This document shows, one piece after another, positions 35,403 to 41,473 of a stretch of 41,473 nucleotides of DNA. Position 1 is the first letter of the stretch. Each line of letters opens with the position of its first letter. The translations under genes and the position numbers were made by a program. The notes below the pieces were generated by a model. The model had not been told where the DNA came from, ran no database searches, and saw only the letters and a program-made list of their open reading frames with translations. The stretch is from Lentimicrobiaceae bacterium (lineage in GTDB: Bacteria > Bacteroidota > Bacteroidia > Bacteroidales > F082): the NCBI GenBank assembly GCA_015061365.1, contig SUWS01000021.1, forward strand, positions 1 through 41,473, given 5' to 3'.

Positions 35403-36029
35403 ATGAAAAGAATTTGTTTAATCATTTGTATCTTATTAGGTATGACAACACAGGCACAAGAAAAAGAAACATTAGTCTTGATTAAGACAACAAAAGGCGA
35501 CATCACCGTTAAGTTATATAACGACACGCCATTGCATAGAGACAATTTTATTAAATTAATCAAGGAAGGTTGGTACAACAACTCACCATTCCACCGCGTT
35601 ATCAACAACTTTATGATTCAAGGTGGACAGAATCAGGACGGAACATTAGATCCAGGTTATAAAGTTCCAGCCGAAATCCTTCCAAATCATATCCATAAAA
35701 AAGGAGCTTTAGCAGCTGCTCGTCAACCCGATTTCGTAAACCCTGAAAAAGCGTCAAGCGGCAGCCAATTCTACATCGTTCAAGGTCAGGTATTGTCAGA
35801 ACCTCAGATTCAGATGTATCAACAACGTTTAGGCAAGACCTTCACACAAGAGCAAATTGAAGCCTACACCACAGTTGGCGGAACTCCACACTTGGATGGT
35901 GAATATACCGTGTTCGGCGAAGTCGTTGAAGGCATGGATGTCATCGACAAGATAGCTGGCGTAAAGACAGGATACCAAGATGTTCCAGTAGAACCTGTTA
36001 CAATGACCATCGAAATAATTAACAATTGA
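35403..36029 (+). CDS. Exported cyclophilin-type peptidyl-prolyl isomerase
   Basis: Protein of 208 residues with signal peptide (1-19, TTQAQ). The cyclophilin fold is clear: TTKGDITVKLYNDTPLHRDNF, SPFHRVINNFMIQGGQ (catalytic Arg and Gln), SGSQFYIVQG and GEYTVFGEVVEGMDVID. A roughly 30-residue insert (SEPQIQMYQQRLGK and onward) follows the FYIVQG strand, as in other Bacteroidota cyclophilins. Predicted to assist folding in the periplasm. Its C-terminal NN and stop TGA lie in AACAATT-type repeat words. Confidence 0.92.
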   Translation: MKRICLIICILLGMTTQAQEKETLVLIKTTKGDITVKLYNDTPLHRDNFIKLIKEGWYNNSPFHRVINNFMIQGGQNQDGTLDPGYKVPAEILPNHIHKKGALAAARQPDFVNPEKASSGSQFYIVQGQVLSEPQIQMYQQRLGKTFTQEQIEAYTTVGGTPHLDGEYTVFGEVVEGMDVIDKIAGVKTGYQDVPVEPVTMTIEIINN

Positions 36030-36041
36030 TAATTCACAATT
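36014..36041 (+). repeat. Four heptamer words across the cyclophilin stop
   Basis: AATAATT, AACAATT, GATAATT, CACAATT in register; the stop TGA is at 36027-36029. Confidence 0.82.
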
Positions 36042-36093
36042 TATAGCTGACAACGTATATCGACCGTTGTCTATCGATTAAATATTGATAAAG

Positions 36094-37107
36094 ATGAAAG
36101 AGAAAATCGCTCAGATATTAGCAGAGATAAATTCTTTTAAAGCCGAAAGCAAAGAGGCGTTAGAGAATTTCAGGGTGTCTTATATAAGTAAGAAAGGTGT
36201 TATTCCGGCTTTGTTCGCCGACTTCAAACAAGTAGAGCCAGAGATGCGTAAAGAACTCGGCATCAAACTTAATGAGTTGAAGAATAGAGCTCAAGAAGTC
36301 TTTGACGAACAGATGCAGCAGTTCGAGACGCAGAGTACTACTACCAACGATATGGATCTGTCGCTTCCTGTCGACTCCATGAAAGGTGCTCGTCATCCGT
36401 TGTCTATAGTAAGAGAAGAAATCAACAATATCTTTGAGCGTTTAGGTTTTGTCATCAGCGAGGGTCCTGAGATTGAGGACGATTTCCATTGCTTTACGGC
36501 GTTGAACTTCCCTCCTGACCATCCGGCACGCGATATGCAAGACACATTCTTTATCAGCAAGGATCCTGATGTATTGCTGAGAACTCACACCTCAAGCGTG
36601 CAGGTACGCGCCATGGAACAAGGACAACCTCCTATACGCATCATTGCTCCGGGAAGAGTGTTCCGTAACGAAGCTATTTCAGCTCGTGCACACTGTATCT
36701 TCCACCAGATAGAAGGTCTGTATATCGACAAAGACGTTTCTTTCGCCGACCTGAAACAAACACTTTTCCACTTTGTGAAAGAATATTTCGGCGAAGAGAC
36801 TAAAGTACGTTTCCGCCCATCTTATTTCCCGTTTACTGAGACTTCTGCCGAGATGGACATCTCTTGTAACATCTGCGGCGGAAAAGGTTGCAACATCTGT
36901 AAACACACAGGATGGTTGGAGATCTTAGGATGCGGTATATGTGACCCTAACATCTTGAAAGCTTGTAACATCGACCCTGAAGTATATACAGGCTTCGCAT
37001 TCGGCATGGGCGTAGAAAGAATAGCAATGCTCAAATATCAGGTCAACGACTTGAGATTATATTTCGAAAACGACGTAAGATTCTTACAACAGTTTGAGAA
37101 AGCGTAA
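36094..37107 (+). CDS. pheS: Phenylalanyl-tRNA synthetase alpha subunit
   Basis: Class II synthetase catalytic subunit of 337 residues, normally paired with PheT to form a tetramer. The N-terminal coiled coil (about 1-85) precedes HPLSIVREEINNIFERLGF, the catalytic motifs FRNEAISARAHCIFHQIEGL (motif 2) and GFAFGMGVERIAMLKY (motif 3). A Cys-rich CNICGGKGCNICKHTGWLEILGCG stretch (about 252-275) resembles the CxxC loops of other PheS. ATG 36094 is chosen over TTG 36085. pheT is not adjacent; it is followed by noncoding structured DNA. Confidence 0.95.
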   Translation: MKEKIAQILAEINSFKAESKEALENFRVSYISKKGVIPALFADFKQVEPEMRKELGIKLNELKNRAQEVFDEQMQQFETQSTTTNDMDLSLPVDSMKGARHPLSIVREEINNIFERLGFVISEGPEIEDDFHCFTALNFPPDHPARDMQDTFFISKDPDVLLRTHTSSVQVRAMEQGQPPIRIIAPGRVFRNEAISARAHCIFHQIEGLYIDKDVSFADLKQTLFHFVKEYFGEETKVRFRPSYFPFTETSAEMDISCNICGGKGCNICKHTGWLEILGCGICDPNILKACNIDPEVYTGFAFGMGVERIAMLKYQVNDLRLYFENDVRFLQQFEKA

Positions 37108-37425
37108 TCTTAAAAATATAAAATAAACACAAAAGAAAAAAGCGAAATATTGCGATAAGGAGAAAGTGTCCTGATTGTCTGCGGGTTAGGTATGGGATCC
37201 AGTGCATTTCAGAGGTTGAAAAACAATCTTTTGGCAAAGCTAAGCACAAGTTGAGTTCCCATATCGTTACCGGACAGTCAGGAAAAAGAACAGCGTACAA
37301 ACAGGCTCAATAATTGATAGCCGAATTTGTACGCTGTTCCCGTTTCTATATCATAGGAGGGATATTTTTTAGAGATAATCATAATTGGGCAGACGGTAAA
37401 CTGCACTCCCTCCAGAAAAATAATG
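37108..37425 (+). other. 318-base noncoding stretch with two long inverted repeats
   Basis: No convincing gene. The outer inverted repeat TCCTGATTGTC (37169-37179)/GACAGTCAGGA (37273-37283) has one G-U pair; inside it TATGGGA pairs with TCCCATA. A second, perfect 14-bp inverted repeat GAACAGCGTACAAA (37288-37301)/TTTGTACGCTGTTC (37326-37339) follows 4 bases later. The first could be a MITE-like element or a structured RNA; the second could end pheS transcription, although no U tract follows. The last 85 bases are AT-rich with nothing recognised. Confidence 0.7.
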
Positions 37426-38118
37426 TTATATTCTCGCCATCAATCCGCAAAGTATCGCAATACCGAAACTTAGGAATGTTCCCGCCAATACATATTCCGT
37501 TTTGGCGGTGTCGGTATCTTTGAATCGCAAGATTGATTTGGCTGCCACTATAAAGCCTATAGCCTCGAATTGTCCGAGCATTACAAAAACAATGGTTATC
37601 AATCGCTCTAAATTACCTATCAACGCTCCAGCATTCTTTATATTATCACAAGATGCCGATTCTCCAACTTGGTATTTCTCCAAAATCAATTTAATGAGGA
37701 TATTAGCCGGTTTTATACATAAAAGAATTGCCAATATTAAAAGTGGCGTTGAGAACGAACTTGGGTTATCAATCATTTGCAAAGGCAATTCTTTTGTCGT
37801 TTCATAAATGGTGGATATTGCAGCCAATATGCTCAAGTGAAATAATTGGTCAATGACAAAACTCCACAAACCTTTTGGACAATGAATTTTTACAGCATCA
37901 ATTGCAAAATGAGAAACGGCAATCATCAGAGCCCATAATCCAAAGCTACAAGATGGAACTATTATCCAAGATAACAAACCTATGGTTATAGCATGTACAT
38001 ATAGGAACCAACTCTTGAATTTTCTCGTTTCTTTTTGTTCGCAGCACTTGTCGGTTTGCAGATAGAAATCTCCGATGATGTGAGCCAATACTAAGCTCAA
38101 AAACAATGTACTATTCAT
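37426..38118 (-). CDS. DUF3307 integral membrane protein
   Basis: Membrane protein of 230 residues with about six hydrophobic segments. The DUF3307 opening LFLSLVLAHIIGDFYLQTDKCCEQK (HxxGDFxLQ) is clear, with AVSHFAIDAVKIHCPK and FVIDQLFHLSIL following. The biochemical role is unknown. The start at 38118 (MNSTLFLS) overlaps the end of the satD-like gene by 8 bases and is preferred to an upstream ATG that would add a short polar extension. The SatD-DUF3307 pair is a recurrent neighbourhood, suggesting joint function. Confidence 0.85.
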   Translation of the reverse strand: MNSTLFLSLVLAHIIGDFYLQTDKCCEQKETRKFKSWFLYVHAITIGLLSWIIVPSCSFGLWALMIAVSHFAIDAVKIHCPKGLWSFVIDQLFHLSILAAISTIYETTKELPLQMIDNPSSFSTPLLILAILLCIKPANILIKLILEKYQVGESASCDNIKNAGALIGNLERLITIVFVMLGQFEAIGFIVAAKSILRFKDTDTAKTEYVLAGTFLSFGIAILCGLMARI

Positions 38119-38770
38119 AGTTCTCAAATTTAATCTGTTCAAAATAATTTAGAGCCTCTTCAATACAGTACCACTTTGCAGAAGATGAATGGCTGTTTAC
38201 TCCCGGTTGAGAGATACCTAATTTCTCGGCAATATCTTCCTCTTTAACCGATAATAGTTTATAGAACAAAACCTCACTTTGTTTTTTCGTAGCATTATTC
38301 ATTAGAGCATCTACTAGAACTGCAATCGTATTCAAAGCTGAAGGCTGAATGTCATTGTTGATATGAATACTTAATGTACCCTTATTGGGGGAAGTCATAT
38401 TTTCAATGGCTCTACCAGAAAGATATATGGCTTCTCCATCCAAAATGCCTTCTTGCTTATCTACAATTCTCATTTCTCCAATACCGATGGCTATCCGTAT
38501 ACCATAAGTCTGAAAACTCTTACTTTGCTTAATCTCTGGAAGTGTAATAGATTTGATATAGGATTTTATTATCAGTGCAATGCGAAAAGAATCTGATACT
38601 TTAGGTATCAGGCATTCAATATAATCCCCTTTTATTTGCCGTCCCCAAAAGCCTGGAAACTTTTCTCCTAACAACTGAAACAAACTATCAATTTTTTGTT
38701 TCAGTTCAATAGTACCCTCTTTTGACAAAGAAGTAGAAGAAACAATGTCGGCAGAAAGTGTTGCGTACAT
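38111..38770 (-). CDS. SatD family regulator with HTH tail
   Basis: Predicted cytosolic protein of 219 residues. The N-terminal part (1-150) resembles SatD and, by pattern, a class III nucleotidyl cyclase-like fold: SADIVSST (D8), KGDYIECL (D49), IRIAIGIGEM and GEAIYLSGRA. The cyclase activity is not claimed; it may be a ligand-binding relic. The C-terminus (about 163-205) holds a sigma-70 region 4/HTH-like segment (KKQSEVLFYKLLSVKEEDIAE, then KLGISQPGVNSHSS). It probably binds DNA. The likely operator is the array of three palindromes just upstream of its own promoter. First gene of the operon with DUF3307. Confidence 0.8.
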   Translation of the reverse strand: MYATLSADIVSSTSLSKEGTIELKQKIDSLFQLLGEKFPGFWGRQIKGDYIECLIPKVSDSFRIALIIKSYIKSITLPEIKQSKSFQTYGIRIAIGIGEMRIVDKQEGILDGEAIYLSGRAIENMTSPNKGTLSIHINNDIQPSALNTIAVLVDALMNNATKKQSEVLFYKLLSVKEEDIAEKLGISQPGVNSHSSSAKWYCIEEALNYFEQIKFENYE

Positions 38771-38793
38771 ATAATGAATCTTTTATTTGACTG

Positions 38794-38825
38794 CAAATAT
38801 ACGCACATTATTTGTTTTATCCAAA
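38794..38825 (-). promoter_or_regulatory. Promoter of the satD-DUF3307 operon
   Basis: On the minus strand TATATTTG (38801-38794) is preceded, 20 bases upstream, by TTTG (38825-38822). Both boxes match the consensus exactly. It lies 24 bases from the start codon. Confidence 0.82.
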
Positions 38826-38827
38826 AA

Positions 38828-38905
38828 TATAAGCTATAAAACTTATATAGCGGAATTATAAGTGTCTTGGCTTATAATTTTAAAATATAAGTTCTATAGC
38901 TTATA
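38828..38905. promoter_or_regulatory. Three phased palindromic operators TATAAG-N8-CTTATA
   Basis: Sites at 38828-38847, 38857-38876 and 38886-38905 each have identical 6-base arms and an 8-base spacer; start-to-start spacing is exactly 29 bases. The middle arms extend to AATTATAAG/CTTATAATT. The first site begins 2 bases upstream of the -33 box of satD. No gene lies here; the regulator gene upstream ends at 38933. Confidence 0.9.
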
Positions 38906-38932
38906 AGTTTAATTGTTCCTCCAACAATATTT

Positions 38933-39886
38933 TTACTTCTGTATTTCCTCAATGTTTACCAGTTTATTGGCAATGGCATAGATGATTAAGCCGGCGGTGG
39001 TGTGAATCTGCAATTTGTTGGATATATTGCGGCGATGGGTGGTTACAGTATGAACTGATAGATACAAATAATCTGCAATCTCCTTATTGTTCATACCCTT
39101 GGCTACACAAATAATAATATCTTTTTCTCTCTCGCTCAGCACCTCCAACTTATCTTTTTCGATATTTTCACCATCCGTTTCATCGGTGTATTGAATCTGC
39201 CCACTCTTTTTCAGTTGTTGTTCTATGAGTTTTACCGCGGGAACGAATAACTTATCCTCAATCATACAGTGCGAGGTCAAATCTTGCTCACTTAAGATAA
39301 TTTCCAATAGGACCTGATTAAGTTGGTAGTTGTTCTTCTCGGGATAATAACGAATGATAATATCTTTCAGCTCTTTAAGTTTATAGCCAATAGGGGTGTG
39401 CTTTCCAGCAAAATTAGAGATTGTAAAATTGCGATTCAAGAAACCTTGCGACAATTGTTCTACATAGGAGAATACCACATCATTTTCATACTCCATATGC
39501 TTTCTCACTTCGGTTACATACTCATCATAGAATTTCAAAATTAGCATTGCGAGTTCATCGGTTCCCGAACAATCAATGGCTTCAATAAGTTTTCGACGGA
39601 TATTTGGCAGATTAAAATCCAAATAATATTCGTGAGCTTGTTTTAGGTAGCCGATGAGCGATGGTAGCGAAACAGATTCATAATTGTAGTCTTTGCTTGA
39701 AACAAAATTAACAACTTCCAAGAATGTATTTTCATTAACGTGGTGCATTCGGCACACCTCTCTAACTGATTTGTCGCCAAATCCCAACGATATGCCAAAA
39801 CGCCCCATAACAAGAATCAACGCACTGTTGTCCTTGACCAAATCACGCATCTTATCAGTTAGTTTATAACTCATAGAATCATCCAT
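38933..39886 (-). CDS. LuxR-type regulator with RIC/YtfE-like di-iron hemerythrin domain
   Basis: A 317-residue predicted transcription factor. Residues about 10-60 resemble the ScdA_N domain, but the Cys-Cys motif is replaced by GFGD. Residues about 75-220 form a hemerythrin-like four-helix bundle with H85 (KQAHEYY), H130 and E134 (RKHMEYE), H163 (GKHTPIG), H206 and E210 (SHCMIED). These match, within one to three positions, the six iron ligands of E. coli YtfE. Residues 245-310 are a LuxR/GerE HTH (LSEREKDIIICVAKGMNNKEIADYL). It probably senses iron, NO, oxygen or redox state and regulates the divergent haem-related lipoprotein genes. No receiver domain is present. Confidence 0.9.
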   Translation of the reverse strand: MDDSMSYKLTDKMRDLVKDNSALILVMGRFGISLGFGDKSVREVCRMHHVNENTFLEVVNFVSSKDYNYESVSLPSLIGYLKQAHEYYLDFNLPNIRRKLIEAIDCSGTDELAMLILKFYDEYVTEVRKHMEYENDVVFSYVEQLSQGFLNRNFTISNFAGKHTPIGYKLKELKDIIIRYYPEKNNYQLNQVLLEIILSEQDLTSHCMIEDKLFVPAVKLIEQQLKKSGQIQYTDETDGENIEKDKLEVLSEREKDIIICVAKGMNNKEIADYLYLSVHTVTTHRRNISNKLQIHTTAGLIIYAIANKLVNIEEIQK

Positions 39887-39905
39887 TTTTCCTTATTTGC
39901 TGATG

Positions 39906-40024
39906 CAAAATTACTCACCTTTAAATAAATATACAATACCAAAATTTAGTGAAAATATGTTCTATAGCTCTCAAAAATACTAAAATTGGAGTATTGTCCA
40001 CCTTGTTTTTTACGGGTAATTTTG
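39906..40024. promoter_or_regulatory. Divergent promoters with a candidate operator between regulator and haem lipoproteins
   Basis: Minus strand (regulator): -7 TAATTTTG at 39913-39906, TTG at 39936-39934, 20-base spacer. Plus strand (lipoproteins): TTG 39994-39996, 20-base spacer, TAATTTTG 40017-40024. A palindrome AATACT-N8-AGTATT (39976-39995) abuts the plus -33 box. A half-like copy AATACCAAAATT (39935-39946) overlaps the minus -33 box. Confidence 0.78.
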
Positions 40025-40053
40025 CACCCAGAAAACAATTAAAATTAACGAAT

Positions 40054-40881
40054 ATGAAATTTAAAACAGTTTTAATGATGTCTATCGTGGCACTCTGCTC
40101 GGTAGCTTGTAGCGATGATGATAATCTGCCAACAGTAGCAGATATCACGGGCAATTATGAGGGTTATACATTGGCGAGTTGTGCCTATTTCCAGAACACT
40201 TGTACTGCCAACGAAAAGATTGTCGTAAGTGAGAATTCAGATGGCACAGCAATGGTTACATTCTCTTCGGCATCGTGGGGTGAGTTTACAATAGCGAATG
40301 CTCAGATGAGTGAGAATGGAGGTGTTTACACTCTGACCGGCAATGGCTCAACTCAAATGGGAATGGGAGGTAATACCTCTTCTTACGAATGCTCCTATAC
40401 AGCTGTAATAAGCTCAAAGGACAACGCACAAATGCAGTTTAGTGTTGCTGCAGTTATGGGAGGCTTAACTCTTGATTTTAAGACAGGAGAAGCACCGTCA
40501 GACTTGCTTCTGGCAGGAACTTACAAAGGCTATACCGATGCTGATTGTGCGTATTTTCAAGATCGTTATACAAATGATGAGAGTCTAAAGATTACAGCCA
40601 ACGGAGATGGGACAATATCTATCAAGTTTGAGTCAGCCTCTTGGGGCACATTCGATGTCGCAAAGGCTACGATAACAAAAAATGGAGATGAGTACTCTAT
40701 CACAGGCGAAGGTAGCGTTGCTATGGGAATGGGAGAAACTACAATCAACTATGATTTCACTATGAGCGGAACAAGTAATGCTGCAAAGGATAATTTTTCT
40801 ATTGCCTTTAATGTGCCAGCTGTTATGGGAGGACTGACAGTAACACTCTTACCAGGAAGTGCTCCAAGTGGCGAAGAGTAA
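40054..40881 (+). CDS. Lipoprotein with two tandem calycin-like domains
   Basis: Lipoprotein of 275 residues, lipobox CSVACSDDD (Cys19 region). Two copies of one domain follow (about 26-150 and 152-273). Each opens (A/S)(G/T)NYEGYT-like and CAYFQ, contains ASWG(E/T)F, then GNGSTQMGMG or GEGSVAMGMG, and ends AVMGGLT. The pattern fits calycin/lipocalin-like lipoproteins of Bacteroidota, with ligand unknown. The D-rich stretch after the lipid Cys may direct surface export. It starts the operon with the HmuY-like gene 17 bases downstream, opposite the di-iron regulator, so a haem or iron role is likely by context. Confidence 0.8.
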   Translation: MKFKTVLMMSIVALCSVACSDDDNLPTVADITGNYEGYTLASCAYFQNTCTANEKIVVSENSDGTAMVTFSSASWGEFTIANAQMSENGGVYTLTGNGSTQMGMGGNTSSYECSYTAVISSKDNAQMQFSVAAVMGGLTLDFKTGEAPSDLLLAGTYKGYTDADCAYFQDRYTNDESLKITANGDGTISIKFESASWGTFDVAKATITKNGDEYSITGEGSVAMGMGETTINYDFTMSGTSNAAKDNFSIAFNVPAVMGGLTVTLLPGSAPSGEE

Positions 40882-40898
40882 AACCATTATATCTAAAA

Positions 40899-41473
40899 AT
40901 GACTGTAAGCCAAAAAATTATATTTCTACTGACGGGAGTGATAGCATTGCTATCACTCTCGGCGTGTAATGGTATATTCGAGGATATCTACGATGAGCCT
41001 CTTGCGGAAGAGGAAAATGAATATGGGTTTATATTTGTTGATAGTAATACCAATACAGGCCGAATCTATATTGATGCAACGGATTATACCGAGTGGCACT
41101 ACATAGATCTACACGGCAAAGAGGTGACAACAAAATCTGTTGAAGAACCCTCTCCAACAAATTGGGATTTTGCAATTCACCGCTACGATGCAAAGACAAA
41201 TGGAGGTGCTGTTGCGGAGAGCAATGCAACTGATATAATGGCTGTTCCAAATATCAGTACGATTTCCGAAGGAGCATACATCGTGGATCAGTGGACGACC
41301 GATAAGATTACTATCGATATGTCGCAGATGATGGATGGTGTGATTCTTTATGCGGAAGATTACTATAATCCCTGTTTGTCAAAATGGCTCAATGTGGACA
41401 CATCAACGATGCCGCCGATTTATACGCTATCGGGCAAGGTTTATATCCTTCGACTCTCAGACGGCACATACGC
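40899..41473 (+). CDS. HmuY family haem-binding lipoprotein (partial, runs off the window)
   Basis: Open reading frame of at least 191 codons with no stop before the window edge. A signal peptide ends in lipobox SLSACN (Cys23). The HmuY-family core is visible: DATDYTEWHYIDLHGKEV, then the hallmark NWDFAIHRYDAKTNGG, VDQWTTDKI, and LSKWLNVDTSTMPPIYTLSGKVYILR. HmuY proteins bind haem outside the cell and hand it to a TonB-dependent receptor. Such a receptor gene may follow beyond the edge but is not visible. The haem ligands of P. gingivalis HmuY (two His) cannot be assigned here. Confidence 0.88.
   Translation, partial: MTVSQKIIFLLTGVIALLSLSACNGIFEDIYDEPLAEEENEYGFIFVDSNTNTGRIYIDATDYTEWHYIDLHGKEVTTKSVEEPSPTNWDFAIHRYDAKTNGGAVAESNATDIMAVPNISTISEGAYIVDQWTTDKITIDMSQMMDGVILYAEDYYNPCLSKWLNVDTSTMPPIYTLSGKVYILRLSDGTY

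Noticed and set aside
37168..37253. A short frame reading VLIVCGLGMGSS, like the P-loop of PTS IIB proteins, and another frame with a CPDC motif.
   Set aside because: Neither has a start codon in context, both stop within 60 codons, and the DNA is dominated by inverted repeats. The likeness is probably chance, although a gene remnant cannot be excluded.
37314..37523. Small plus-strand open frame of 69 codons.
   Set aside because: It starts inside an inverted repeat and ends antisense to the DUF3307 gene; no recognisable features.

Overview
The window reads as chromosomal DNA of an AT-leaning Bacteroidota bacterium, most likely order Bacteroidales and probably uncultured. Four kinds of evidence support this. 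Promoters carry the Bacteroidota -7 element TAnnTTTG, with TTG about 20 bases upstream. Two secreted proteins end in type IX secretion (T9SS) C-terminal sorting domains. Family-typical proteins are present: DUF4270, a short ATP synthase epsilon subunit, a Cys4-less DksA-like protein and a starch-synthase N-domain protein. Short 7- and 8-base repeats lie at many gene ends. No rRNA, tRNA, CRISPR array, transposase or integrase was recognised.

Region 1 (1-10.6 kb) is bracketed by two inverted arrays of the same 97-bp repeat. It holds a LysM lytic transglycosylase (minus strand), a secreted PPAD-like peptidylarginine deiminase with a T9SS tail, and then a tight five-gene unit. That unit comprises an ABC permease fused to half a solute-binding domain, an ABC ATPase fused to a degenerate RsbW-like domain, a THI5/NMT1-like binding protein, a membrane Cache-HAMP-PP2C(SpoIIE)-RsbW-like protein and a STAS antagonist. 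It looks like a transporter wired into a partner-switching signalling module, and it is the strongest candidate for an undescribed system here.

Region 2 (10.6-37.1 kb) is mostly housekeeping: lysS, holB, lnt, a tRNA-dihydrouridine synthase, a GT9 glycosyltransferase, cvpA, elbB, menA (minus), ileS, a dksA-like gene, lspA, atpD-atpC, a BASS transporter, a TonB-dependent receptor (minus), a GT5 N-domain protein, DUF4270, a cyclophilin and pheS. A secreted gingipain-like C25 protease follows lysS; with the PPAD-like enzyme it recalls the RgpB/PPAD pair of Porphyromonas gingivalis. Heptamer and octamer repeats sit between genes, supply the stop codons of several genes, and have entered lnt (twice) and the GT9 gene (a 14-residue unit repeated three times).

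Region 3 (37.1-41.5 kb) seems compositionally different and accessory. It starts with about 320 bases of noncoding DNA holding two long inverted repeats. Next come a DUF3307-SatD operon (minus) behind three identical-geometry palindromes exactly 29 bp apart, and a LuxR-type regulator (minus) carrying a complete RIC/YtfE-like di-iron ligand set. Divergent from the regulator are a duplicated calycin-like lipoprotein and an HmuY-like haem-binding lipoprotein that runs off the window. This suggests an iron-, NO- or oxygen-sensing regulator controlling haem acquisition.
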